Shown: positions 16,840 through 24,240 of the stretch, piece after piece
Numbering within the stretch: the stretch's first letter is position 1
How the letters are laid out: each line of letters starts with the position of its first letter
NCBI RefSeq assembly: GCF_001544915.2
Contig: NZ_FCOE02000039.1
Span: forward strand, 1-64,000
Direction: 5' to 3'
Length of the DNA: 64,000 nt
Origin: Caballeronia pedi
GTDB taxonomy: Bacteria; Pseudomonadota; Gammaproteobacteria; Burkholderiales; Burkholderiaceae
Notes under the pieces: generated by a model
Told to the model about the DNA's origin: nothing
Database searches by the model: none
Seen by the model: the letters and a program-made list of their open reading frames with translations, nothing else
Program-made: the position numbers and the translations under genes

Positions 16840-17808
16840 CTAACCCCCAAGTAAGGTAATCAGGTTCGCCGTTGTTTCATCGGTAGTCTGTGCGGAATCC
16901 GCTGCTTCCTGCACAAGTATTTCTCGTATGACGCTTGTGTCGAAACGGACGGCAAGGGCAACGCCCTTGCACTTGCTCGGCGCCGCACGAATTACGTGCT
17001 CGTTCATCGGGGGCTTGTAAAGCAAGCTTGCGCCCGAGGCTAACCAAAGCCGACCGCGATACTTCTCGACCAGAGCCATCAATTTCGCCAAGCCAAGGCC
17101 CATATGATGATTGTCGCTCTCTTTGATTGCAGCGAACCCGAACATCGGGTTTCCCATCATGTCGGGAGGCAGCGACTGCATCATGTCGTCGACAACCTTG
17201 GTTCTCTTCGACGTGTTCCCTTTCTTGATACACCAACTGATCGCATCCGCATCCGAATCGATGCCTGGGATGCCCGCACGTTGGGTCTCGCGCAAGAATC
17301 CCATACCACAGTCCGCCAAAGAAAATTCAAACCAGTAACTATCTGTCTGCCGGAGATTGCGCCACGTCTGCGCCATCGAGAAACCAGTGCTCTTCCCGTG
17401 AGACCATACATTGTCGTGCAGATCTCCAACGACCTCCGCGAGATCATGCACAAATTGGTCCAGCCCTTCAGCCGCGAAGATATGACGTACGCAGCCGTTG
17501 ACGCGTTCACTAGCTTGGTCAGTCGTCTCCGCACTTTCCAACAGTACAAGACCGCTGTAGTTCCGTCCCTCATTTCTACGATCGTAGGGATAATCGTCGG
17601 CGGCACCTAATGCCGTTGGAAGGCGGAGCGCCTGCGCATACCCCGAATTCGGTTCGTGCCCAAAGCGCAAATCTTCAAACCGAATTCCCGCACGTCTCCC
17701 GGTCGCCGCCAGCATGGTCCAGTAGCCGGGCGTGTAGTGACCCCGAGGAATATCTCTGACAACGCCCTCGCGCGCCTCGCGAAGAAAGTGTTCCAACCCA
17801 TCCGCCAT
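16840..17808 (-). CDS. GHKL-type ATP-binding protein (HATPase)
   Basis: A 322-residue soluble protein. A C-terminal GHKL fold has an N-box-like DLHDNVWSHG (129-138), G1 box DCGMG (166-170) and G2 box HHMGLGLAKL (234-243). The N-terminal 120 residues have no domain I recognise and could sense a signal. There is no histidine-kinase phosphoacceptor domain or membrane helix, so it resembles anti-sigma-type kinases or MORC/Hsp90-like ATPases more than a two-component sensor. It is coupled to the STAS-like gene, and three hairpins lie in its upstream region. This pair is a leading candidate for a regulatory or defence module of the element. Confidence 0.75.
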   Translation of the reverse strand: MADGLEHFLREAREGVVRDIPRGHYTPGYWTMLAATGRRAGIRFEDLRFGHEPNSGYAQALRLPTALGAADDYPYDRRNEGRNYSGLVLLESAETTDQASERVNGCVRHIFAAEGLDQFVHDLAEVVGDLHDNVWSHGKSTGFSMAQTWRNLRQTDSYWFEFSLADCGMGFLRETQRAGIPGIDSDADAISWCIKKGNTSKRTKVVDDMMQSLPPDMMGNPMFGFAAIKESDNHHMGLGLAKLMALVEKYRGRLWLASGASLLYKPPMNEHVIRAAPSKCKGVALAVRFDTSVIREILVQEAADSAQTTDETTANLITLLGG

Positions 17809-17840
17809 CTGCCGTGTTCCCGGTTCTCAGTTCCGCCCGT

Positions 17841-17916
17841 AGCCTTTGAGCTAAGGGCTTTATTTGTGGCGCCCGGTCGCAGGCGCCAAATCCAGCAGCG
17901 CCTTAGGCGCTGCTGG
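17841..17916. other. Three consecutive hairpins upstream of the ATPase gene
   Basis: Stem 1 is 17841-17859 (AGCCTTT/AAGGGCT). Stem 2 is 17867-17888 (TGGCGCC/GGCGCCA). Stem 3 is 17892-17916, an 11-bp perfect stem (CCAGCAGCGCC/GGCGCTGCTGG) with a 3-nt loop. They lie 33 bp upstream of the leftward ATPase start and would form its mRNA leader. There is no T-tract after any of them in either direction. Confidence 0.55.
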
Positions 17917-18062
17917 TTCGAAAATAACAATTAATAACCCACGGGTCAATGATCCGCAAGAACAAGACGTCCTGCTGCAACCGAAGGTGTTACCGACGGT
18001 AGGAAACGCAACAACGTGCAATTTTTGCCAATTTCGACAGAATTTCAACTGCACATGACGTA

Positions 18063-18416
18063 CTAATTACAACCGTACGCGTTGCAGTAGTGGCTGAAGC
18101 TCTGCCCGTTCGAGTCCGTGCCGTTGAGCATTCGGTTTCCGCCGCCCATATTGGTGATGTTCTCGTTCCAGTGGGCACCGTTGGCAGCGTTGCCGTTGAT
18201 GTACGTCGTGTTGCCAACGGTGTTCGACGTCTGATTCCACGAACTGCCTGTTTGGGCGTTGTATCCGTTAACGGTCGTCGTGTTGCCCATGCGGTTGACG
18301 GTGTACGAATTGCCGTTTGAGTCGTTGCACGTGCTGAAGGCATCTGAGCCGACGCACATCGCGAGTGCGGAGCCAGACAAAGACGCAGCCAGCAAAGCGA
18401 CCAAGACCTTTCCCAT
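18063..18416 (-). CDS. Small exported Asn/Gly/Thr-rich protein
   Basis: A 117-residue protein with a signal peptide (MGKVLVALLAASLSGSALA) and a mature part rich in Asn, Gly and Thr. Repeating motifs such as GNTTTVNGYNAQTGSSW and GNTTYINGNAANGAHW suggest beta-strand repeats. Two cysteines at each end (MCVGSDAFSTC; HYCNAYGC) could form disulfides in the periplasm. I do not recognise a family. It is divergent from the lipoprotein gene at 18552 across a strong inverted repeat. Confidence 0.65.
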   Translation of the reverse strand: MGKVLVALLAASLSGSALAMCVGSDAFSTCNDSNGNSYTVNRMGNTTTVNGYNAQTGSSWNQTSNTVGNTTYINGNAANGAHWNENITNMGGGNRMLNGTDSNGQSFSHYCNAYGCN

Positions 18417-18449
18417 GCTTCCTCTCCAGGTTGGGTTTGCCTGCTTCTA

Positions 18450-18517
18450 CGGCACGGCGGCGCGAATCTTTAGCAGTTCATTCCCCGGCGGTGCTACAGA
18501 AGCGCGCCGCCGTGCCG
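18450..18517. promoter_or_regulatory. 15-bp perfect inverted repeat between divergent exported-protein genes
   Basis: CGGCACGGCGGCGCG (18450-18464) is repeated in inverted form at 18503-18517 around 38 bp. It fills the gap between the divergent genes at 18416 and 18552. Symmetry of this length suggests a regulatory structure or binding site rather than chance. No T-tract follows on either strand. Confidence 0.5.
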
Positions 18518-18551
18518 ATATTCCAAGGAGAACAAAAACCGGGGCAAAACA

Positions 18552-18881
18552 ATGAGAATGATTCTCCTAGCATCCATCGCGGCGGCAACCGCGCTACAGG
18601 GCTGCGCATCCAATTCGGGCGTCGTGCCTATCGGGCAAGATACCTTCATGGTGACCCGGCAAGCCGCGACGGGCTTCAGCGGATCAGGAACACTGAAGGC
18701 AGAAGCGTTTCAGGAGGCCAACCAATACTGCGCGAGCCAAGGCCGGAAGTTGCAGGTAATGAGTACGCAGGAGGCCGCGCCGCCCTTCGTCTTCGGCAAC
18801 TTCCCGAAGGCTGAAGTGCAATTCATGTGTTTGGCTGGTAACGACCCCGAGTTCGGAAGGCCCAAGCTGATCGCGAAGTGA
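18552..18881 (+). CDS. Small predicted lipoprotein
   Basis: A 109-residue protein with an N-terminal signal peptide and lipobox LQGC, so Cys at about residue 18 would be lipidated. The mature part is short and polar (GQDTFMVTRQAATGFSGSG; EANQYCASQGRKLQVM; FPKAEVQFMCLAGND), with two further cysteines that may pair. The pattern resembles small envelope lipoproteins common in Burkholderia accessory regions, whose role is unknown. An ATG two codons downstream is an alternative start. It is first in a rightward series of exported proteins. Confidence 0.7.
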   Translation: MRMILLASIAAATALQGCASNSGVVPIGQDTFMVTRQAATGFSGSGTLKAEAFQEANQYCASQGRKLQVMSTQEAAPPFVFGNFPKAEVQFMCLAGNDPEFGRPKLIAK

Positions 18882-18887
18882 CGGCTG

Positions 18888-19121
18888 ATGGCATCCCCGA
18901 AGACTTCTAACATAGCGCTTGCCCTCACCCTAGCCAGCGTCAGCGCTAACGCCTTGGCGCGCGGTGGACACGGCTACTGCGGGCGTCATTGCAACCCGGC
19001 GGGATTCGCGGCAGTACTAGCCATCTTTGCGGCAGGTTGGTGTGCTTGGATCGTGCTGCGCAGGTTCGCGGATTGGCGTCGCAGGCGAGCACAAAGACGG
19101 CAGCGCCAAGGCTCTATCTGA
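18888..19121 (+). CDS. Small membrane protein with basic tail
   Basis: A 77-residue protein. It has an N-terminal hydrophobic segment that looks like a signal peptide (IALALTLASVSANALA), then GGHGYCGRHCNPAG. A membrane helix follows (FAAVLAIFAAGWCAWIVL), and a strongly basic tail (RRFADWRRRRAQRRQRQ). It starts 6 bp after the lipoprotein stop, so the two are probably co-transcribed. No family recognised. A holin or Rz-like role cannot be argued from the sequence. Confidence 0.55.
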   Translation: MASPKTSNIALALTLASVSANALARGGHGYCGRHCNPAGFAAVLAIFAAGWCAWIVLRRFADWRRRRAQRRQRQGSI

Positions 19122-19219
19122 AGCGCGTCGTTTCGAATGCGCCCAACAGCGCTAAAGCTCTGAGACGCCACACCGTTATCACTTAATAGGCCCGTATGGG
19201 CTACGCCGAGGAATTTTTA

Positions 19220-19576
19220 ATGGGCCGCCTATTCACTAGGATTTGCCTTACCGCAATTGCAATCGTTGCCGCGCCTATTTTCAGTTCCTCACAGGCCGTC
19301 GCTGCGAGCATCATCACGCCTGTAGACCAAAATTCGTGCGGAAAATGGTTGGCCCGCAAGGATATAAACTCCAACGCGCGTAACGGACTTCAGTCTTGGG
19401 TAATGGGGTATCTAAGCGGTGTCGCGGAGCAAGCAAACAGTTCTATGCTTACGTCGGTAGATGCTATGTCAGTGTTCGTATGGCTTGACAACTACTGCAC
19501 AAACAATCCGCTCGAAAAACTATCCTTGGGCACGGCAAAGCTGGCGGATACATTGAAGCAACGCGCTTCGAAATAA
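19220..19576 (+). CDS. Small periplasmic protein
   Basis: A 118-residue protein with a clear signal peptide (MGRLFTRICLTAIAIVAAPI ... AVAA-S). The mature part has CGKWLARKD, LQSWVMGYLSGVAEQ and VFVWLDNYCTNNPLEKL. Two cysteines and the GYLSG...YCxxNP pattern resemble HdeA-like or Rap1a/Tai-type small periplasmic proteins, without a firm match. The start at 19220 has GAGGAA eight bases upstream; an earlier in-frame ATG at 19196 would bury the signal peptide. It ends the rightward exported cluster. Confidence 0.65.
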   Translation: MGRLFTRICLTAIAIVAAPIFSSSQAVAASIITPVDQNSCGKWLARKDINSNARNGLQSWVMGYLSGVAEQANSSMLTSVDAMSVFVWLDNYCTNNPLEKLSLGTAKLADTLKQRASK

Positions 19577-19604
19577 CGGCTGCTCATCCCATCTGAGGTT
19601 TTCG

Positions 19605-19883
19605 CTAGTGCCGCAGAGCGACGATCGAGACGACGAGTGCGACCAGAGCAACAGCTAGCGACGCCGCCGATATCAGAAGCGAAGCGGTCGCCATCATCCG
19701 CTGGTGATAGAACTCGCGCATGCGGCCTATGATCCCCTCGGGATCGTCAGTTCCGTTCGGGAAGCTTCTACGGTATTCCGCTAAGACATCCGCTTGTATC
19801 GCATTGTGCAGTTCTTCATTCCAACCTTTCGTGAAATCTACGAACCAGCGGACAAGCCGACGCTTCTTATTTTTATTCAACAT
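19605..19883 (-). CDS. Small tail-anchored hypothetical protein
   Basis: A 92-residue protein from the ATG at 19883. The basic N-terminus (MLNKNKKRRLVRWFVDF) and a helical middle precede a C-terminal membrane helix (TASLLISAASLAVALVALVVSIVAL). It would be anchored in the inner membrane with a cytosolic head. It lies opposite the exported cluster. No family recognised. A TTG five codons upstream is a possible alternative start. Confidence 0.5.
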   Translation of the reverse strand: MLNKNKKRRLVRWFVDFTKGWNEELHNAIQADVLAEYRRSFPNGTDDPEGIIGRMREFYHQRMMATASLLISAASLAVALVALVVSIVALRH

Positions 19884-19987
19884 ATAGGCTTGCTGCAAGC
19901 TTAACGGTTACGAAACGGCGCTTTACTCGCCGACAATCTGCGGTCATTCTAAAAAATTGCGGCTTGCCACGCTTCATGCTAACGCAA

Positions 19988-20446
19988 TCATACCTGTTGC
20001 GATACTATTGCCCCGCGAGTCGCCTTCTTTAATCGACTGACCGTTCGGCCAATTTTGGGCGCGGCAAAAGTTGGCACGTAGCGGCCGTCCTTGGTCGGCG
20101 ACAAACACACAGTCCGGTATCGGGGCGGATAGATGTAATGATGACAAGCGGGGCACTGGCGTTTTTTGAATCGCGCCCACTCAACTCCAGGGCACATCTC
20201 TGAGGCAGTCAGCGGAAAGCCCGCCACCCGCTCCAGAAGCAACGCGGCGCGCGGCGGAATTCCACCTCGTTTGATCCAAACCGAAGCCGCATCTCGGTCC
20301 ATGCCAATCGCATATGCGAGCTTACTGGGGGAGTCGCCAAACCATGCCAGAGCCTTGAGAAGCGCCTTTGCTCTCATTGTCTTGTAGAAAGCATCGATCT
20401 CCGCTTGGAGTGCTCCGTCCTTCCCCTGCTTCAATTTCCCCATTTC
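19988..20446 (-). CDS. YdaS/Cro-like DNA-binding protein with cysteine-rich tail
   Basis: A protein of about 152 residues. It contains a helix-turn-helix of the YdaS/Cro type (about 24-80: LLKALAWFGDSPSKLAYAIGMDRDAASVWIKRGGIPPRAALLLERVAG). A segment CPACHHYIYPPRYRTVC follows that could bind zinc, then a basic tail. It probably represses the element's lysogeny or replication control region. The repeats at 20660-20926 lie directly upstream of its start. The ATG at 20446 has GGAG nine bases upstream. The open frame runs further upstream through the repeat region, but that part does not look coding. Confidence 0.65.
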   Translation of the reverse strand, partial: EMGKLKQGKDGALQAEIDAFYKTMRAKALLKALAWFGDSPSKLAYAIGMDRDAASVWIKRGGIPPRAALLLERVAGFPLTASEMCPGVEWARFKKRQCPACHHYIYPPRYRTVCLSPTKDGRYVPTFAAPKIGRTVSRLKKATRGAIVSQQV

Positions 20447-20659
20447 GCTAACTCCAAACTTTACCGCAATCTCCCCGATGGAGGCTGCGCCTAATTCGCC
20501 CGTATCACTTCCCTCACCTATCGCGTTTGCTACAACGCAACCCCGCTTCCTTTTCTTCGCCCGTGGCGGTGCGGGATTCTGTCCCCGCGCCGTGTGTATC
20601 TCTCCGAGGAAGAACAACCACCCGGAGTGGTGTTCTCTCCGAAGGAGAGAGGCGGGTTC

Positions 20660-20926
20660 TGATTCTCCAGTCTGATTCTCCAGTCGCCTACTCCCACGGG
20701 CCAACTGGAGAATCAGACTGGAGAATCACGCTTCCTCGCAATCCTGATTCTCCAGTGCCCTCTGAATCGCCAGTCGCCTACTCCCACGGGACTGAGCGGC
20801 GAATCACACTTTTAACCGAACCGTACATATACCCAATTTGTACCGTCCAGTTAAATTATCCCTTCCCGGAAACCCTTGCAGGAGTAGGCGACTGGCGAAT
20901 CACTCTTTTTAAAAAGCGGCGAATCA
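20660..20926. repeat. Iteron-like array: nine 12-bp repeats plus longer repeats
   Basis: The 12-mer TGATTCTCCAGT occurs forward at 20660, 20673 and 20745, and in variant form TGAATCGCCAGT at 20763. Its inverse occurs at 20704, 20717 and, with one or two changes, at 20795, 20891 and 20915 (e.g. ACTGGCGAATCA, AGCGGCGAATCA). A 21-bp block occurs twice in direct orientation at 20680-20700 and 20770-20790, exactly 90 bp apart. Its first 15 bp recur inverted at 20881-20895. The array lies between the repressor start and the replication gene end. It looks like an origin or operator region. Confidence 0.75.
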
Positions 20927-20945
20927 CTCAATTTCGCCGCTTTTT
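20911..20945. terminator. Bidirectional terminator downstream of the replication gene
   Basis: A 13-bp stem AAAAAGCGGCGAA / TTCGCCGCTTTTT with a 9-nt loop; T-runs are available on both strands. It follows the leftward primase-helicase gene. One iteron-type unit (20915-20926) is built into its left arm. Confidence 0.8.
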
Positions 20946-21055
20946 AACGTTCATTCGAATAGCCAACCGCTACAACGAAAAACAAACCGATTTCCCTTGA
21001 ACTCAAATTTTTTCCGCGTTCAGAATTTCTCTGAACTCGGAAATTTTCGGAGTTT

Positions 21056-23512
21056 CTACGCTTCCACCGACGCTGAAAGATCGTCGGCGGGTCCGTCCGT
21101 TGTTTCGAATCCGTCATCCGGAGCGGCAGGCGCGGCATTGAGAAACGCAAGCCCCTTTGTCGTAACCGCTAAGACTTTGCGCAGATTGCCGCCCTTCCTG
21201 TTCGGGTTTTCGATTTGCTCGACGTATCCGAGTTTGATCGCATCCTCCACGGCGTTCTGAGCCATTCGATGCGTGAGTCCTGAAAACTCCTCCGTTCGGT
21301 CGATTAGGTGCTTCCAAAGCGCCTTGACCGAAAACGGGTCTTTCTCGGTGTCTTCCGTATTGCGGACCATCACGTTATGAATGACAGCGCGATAGCGGGC
21401 CTCTACGACCTCTTCCTTGGTCTGAACAACTGGGATAGCACGCGGGCGTTCGTGCGGATCGCTGATCAACGGCACAGCGACCATTGATGTGACGATCTTG
21501 CCCTTGGGCGTCATGCCGAGTTCAACAGGCTCAAGCCGGAACTTCTGCTCACCTTCGTCTAGTCCGTCTTTCATCTTCGAGATACGGAGCGTTCGCACTT
21601 CGCGGTCTTTTTCGTCGCGCAGGGTGACCAAACTGAAATCGACTGCGCCGTTCAGAGATCCCGCTCCACGAATGCCCAAGTCTTCGTGCGCGTTCCCTTT
21701 CGGCGAATGCGCGATAAGAATAACCAGACAGTTCGTGGCCTTCTGAATCTTTTTGCACATCGCCACGATGGCGTTCATGTCTTCCGTGGCGTTTTCCTTT
21801 GCATTCGGCATCGAGTTCGCGAGCGTATCAATGAACAGCACCGCAGGCTTCCTCGCATTGATCGAACGTATGTCGGCTACCAGCCCCTTGCACGATTCAT
21901 CGTTCGTCAGGTCTACATCGTCTTCACGGGTATAGAACGGCACTTCGACCGTTTCTAAGCCGTGGAACTTCTCGTAAGCCTCCACGCGCCGCCGAAAGCC
22001 GTTGGCTCCTTCCGCCACGACATAAAACACGTTGCGCTGTTCGACGTCTAGACCACGCCAGGAAACGCCCCGGGCGATGCTATATGCAATGTCGAGCGCG
22101 ATGAACGATTTACCCGTGCCCGGTTGGCCGTAGATTGCGCCCAGTGGCGCATTCGGGATAAGCGACTCCACGATGAACGCCTGATCGATTGCGCGACGGA
22201 GCTTGCCCAGCATGAACGAGTTAGCACGGCCTTCCTTCCCGCTCTCGGTCGCGGCAGGCTCGTCTTCGTCCGCATCGATAACCTCAAAACCATGATGGGC
22301 GGGAGGCGTGGCGCGTGCATCTGAGCGATTCCATGCGCGACATGCAGCGCGCTCCGGACGTTCCGTGTACTCCTTACCCGGCGCGGGCCAAGTCGGCATG
22401 ATGTAGTTGGAGTAATTATCGAAAGTGACGCCCTCGCGACGCATCCAAGCGGCCATCGCCATATGCGCCGCCGAGCCGGAATCGTCGTTCTTGCCGAACC
22501 GTTGGCCTTGCCAGAGCGCTTCGAGGAAGTCATGCGCCTTGCGGGCATCGCCCCAGCGCGCCAGCGCTTCGATGGGCGTCTCTTCAACACGCGCGAACTC
22601 GTCATCTTCCGCAGGCGGGCGGCTTTGCCAGTCGTTCAAGTTGTCGTAGCGCTTGTCCGGAGCGGCTTCGATGCCGTCTAGGAAAGACACATCCACCATG
22701 TCATGCGAGCCTTGATAGAAGCCGCTGCGCACCGCAACCGGGTCCGTAACGCCTTCCGCGAACTCAGGAGATGCCGTGTAGTGAATTTGAATAGGATCGA
22801 ACAAAGCGGCGTCAGCCGCGCCGCCAGCCGCCCACGGGCGCATCTGGGCGGAAGTCTGCGCTTCCGACAACCAGAACCAGATATGCATCTTCAACGTCGT
22901 GCGATGCTCCAACGCGCCCGCACTGTTCGATAGCTGCCAATGGAAACTAACGCTGCGGAATTGCTCAGGCAGTCTCGTCGCGATGTAGTGGAGCGCCCAA
23001 GCCTGCGGGTCTTCATGCGGAAATTCAGACTCCACATCGCTAACAAGCGTCGCGCCATTGTCCTGGAACTTGTCTACGTCGATCAGCGCGAAGTGCGATG
23101 CCTGATCTTCAAATACCGCCTTGCGTCGCAGAACGCGACCTTGGGCAAGCTTCTTACCTTCCCCCGCTAGGGCTTCGTCGCTGATGTACTTGCCCCGGAT
23201 GATGCAGGCGTTACGATCGCCTTCGAGACGCTTCAGGAGCGCCGACAACTCGTGAATCCCGGCCACACGCTCCACACGATGCTGGAAGGTGTACGCGTCG
23301 TCATACGGCGTGCGCGTGCCATCTACTTCCCATCGTTTGCCCATGCGCGCAGGCGCTCCGTTGCCCTGCTGGGCATCGAAAAGGATGGCGATATCGTCGT
23401 GTTGAGCAGCGGCGCGAAGAGGCACAACGTTCGTTTTGGCTTGCGCGTCGCTATCGCCGTTGCTATAGTTGTTCGCGTGGTTGTTGTGGTGGATATTCTT
23501 AGCCGATTCCAT
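21056..23512 (-). CDS. Primase-helicase replication protein (AEP-like plus RepA-type ATPase)
   Basis: A protein of about 818 residues. The Asn/His-rich N-terminus is followed by a region with primase-like motifs: ALIDVDKF with Asp145 and Asp147, then TLKMHIWF with His210. A RecA-type ATPase follows: Walker A GQPGTGKS at 462-469, Walker B PAVLFIDT around 562, and LVILIAHSPKGN. A winged-helix-like C-terminus ends it. Such proteins initiate replication of phage satellites and some plasmids. I chose the ATG at 23512 (AGGTG upstream); the frame is open back to 23599. It lies between the iteron-like array and the alpA operon. Confidence 0.8.
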   Translation of the reverse strand: MESAKNIHHNNHANNYSNGDSDAQAKTNVVPLRAAAQHDDIAILFDAQQGNGAPARMGKRWEVDGTRTPYDDAYTFQHRVERVAGIHELSALLKRLEGDRNACIIRGKYISDEALAGEGKKLAQGRVLRRKAVFEDQASHFALIDVDKFQDNGATLVSDVESEFPHEDPQAWALHYIATRLPEQFRSVSFHWQLSNSAGALEHRTTLKMHIWFWLSEAQTSAQMRPWAAGGAADAALFDPIQIHYTASPEFAEGVTDPVAVRSGFYQGSHDMVDVSFLDGIEAAPDKRYDNLNDWQSRPPAEDDEFARVEETPIEALARWGDARKAHDFLEALWQGQRFGKNDDSGSAAHMAMAAWMRREGVTFDNYSNYIMPTWPAPGKEYTERPERAACRAWNRSDARATPPAHHGFEVIDADEDEPAATESGKEGRANSFMLGKLRRAIDQAFIVESLIPNAPLGAIYGQPGTGKSFIALDIAYSIARGVSWRGLDVEQRNVFYVVAEGANGFRRRVEAYEKFHGLETVEVPFYTREDDVDLTNDESCKGLVADIRSINARKPAVLFIDTLANSMPNAKENATEDMNAIVAMCKKIQKATNCLVILIAHSPKGNAHEDLGIRGAGSLNGAVDFSLVTLRDEKDREVRTLRISKMKDGLDEGEQKFRLEPVELGMTPKGKIVTSMVAVPLISDPHERPRAIPVVQTKEEVVEARYRAVIHNVMVRNTEDTEKDPFSVKALWKHLIDRTEEFSGLTHRMAQNAVEDAIKLGYVEQIENPNRKGGNLRKVLAVTTKGLAFLNAAPAAPDDGFETTDGPADDLSASVEA

Positions 23513-23597
23513 TACAATTGCACCTAGTAGGTCGTTGATATGAAAGACGTTTCGGTCCGCTCGCCAGCAAAGCGAAATGTCTTGACGCTGTACCTGC

Positions 23598-23630
23598 AAA
23601 GCCCGCCTTGCTAGCGGGCTTTTTCTTTTT
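23598..23630 (+). terminator. Rightward terminator opposite the replication gene's 5' side
   Basis: AAAGCCCGC / GCGGGCTTT stem with TTCTTTTT on the plus strand. No plus-strand protein gene precedes it. It could end a short RNA antisense to the primase-helicase 5' end, or serve weakly for the leftward alpA operon. Confidence 0.6.
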
Positions 23631-23659
23631 CGCCGTCCAAAATATGTACTCCTAAATCC

Positions 23660-23938
23660 TCAAGCGGTGACAATTGCATCCGTGCTGCGAACCCTCCACG
23701 CACCGCCGCTGAAGTAGACCGGGACGCCCGTGCCACTTCCCACACCCTCCCCAACCTTCCGTCCGTTCGTCGCAAATGCCGACTGGCCCGGAAACGGATT
23801 GTTCGGCAACTTGGCTACCGTGAAGATGCCCAGATCGCCCGGGCCGAAGAGCTTGTACGCCAAGTAAAACCACGACTGCCAAGGCGCGGACTTGAAGTCG
23901 GTATCCGGGGTCAGCGGCGGCGGTTGCTGGAGCCTCAT
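23660..23938 (-). CDS. Small phage virion-associated-like protein, coupled to alpA
   Basis: A 92-residue protein with a proline-rich start (MRLQQPPPLTPDTDFKSAPW) and a C-terminal beta-like segment (GQSAFATNGRKVGEGVGSG; TGVPVYFSGGAWRV). The latter resembles small structural proteins seen beside tail-fibre or collar genes in phages of Burkholderia and relatives. Its ATG overlaps the alpA stop as ATGA, so it is co-translated with the regulator. A virion-type gene in an immediate regulatory operon is unusual. The assignment is from memory of similar proteins. Confidence 0.5.
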   Translation of the reverse strand: MRLQQPPPLTPDTDFKSAPWQSWFYLAYKLFGPGDLGIFTVAKLPNNPFPGQSAFATNGRKVGEGVGSGTGVPVYFSGGAWRVRSTDAIVTA

Positions 23939-24141
23939 ACGATTTCGGCCTCTTCGTTCGCGTTTAGGAGTGCTTCACGCTGATTTACAAACGCCTCTAC
24001 CGTCGAGACGCGCCACGCAGATGCGCGCGGGGAAAGTTTGACGGGGCGCGGCAGAGCGCCGGTGCTCACCCAGCGCCACACTGTGGGGATGCTCACGCCT
24101 AAGCGCGCCGCCACATCCTTGCATCGAAGCATCTGTTCCAT
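23935..24141 (-). CDS. alpA: AlpA-family regulator / excisionase-like protein
   Basis: A 68-residue MerR-like winged helix of the AlpA family: MLRCKDVAARLGVSIPTVWRWVSTGALPRPVKLSPRASAWRVSTVEAFVNQREALL. AlpA-type proteins activate integrase/excision genes in P4-like elements and other satellites. The gene is 320 bp from the integrase 3' end and upstream of the primase-helicase in the same direction. Two palindromes (24241-24256 and 24302-24326) lie in its upstream region and are natural sites for control. Confidence 0.85.
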   Translation of the reverse strand: MEQMLRCKDVAARLGVSIPTVWRWVSTGALPRPVKLSPRASAWRVSTVEAFVNQREALLNANEEAEIV

Positions 24142-24240
24142 CGCTGTTTCCTATGGGTCGTATCAGGTGATAGATAAGGTACTCGAAGTCTACCGCAGAC
24201 TTTTCAGAAAAGCGAGCCGATGCGTTTAAAATCAAAGAGT

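Noticed and set aside
18888..19121. Holin or Rz-type lysis gene
   Set aside because: Only one clear membrane helix plus a signal-like segment, and no endolysin neighbour. A lysis role is not supported.
20660..20926. CRISPR array
   Set aside because: The units are 12 bp, occur in both orientations and have irregular spacing, and no cas gene is nearby. An iteron or operator array explains it better.
20527..21000. Plus-strand open frame running through the repeat array
   Set aside because: Its peptide repeats only reflect the DNA repeats, it lacks a ribosome site, and it crosses the terminator at 20911-20945.
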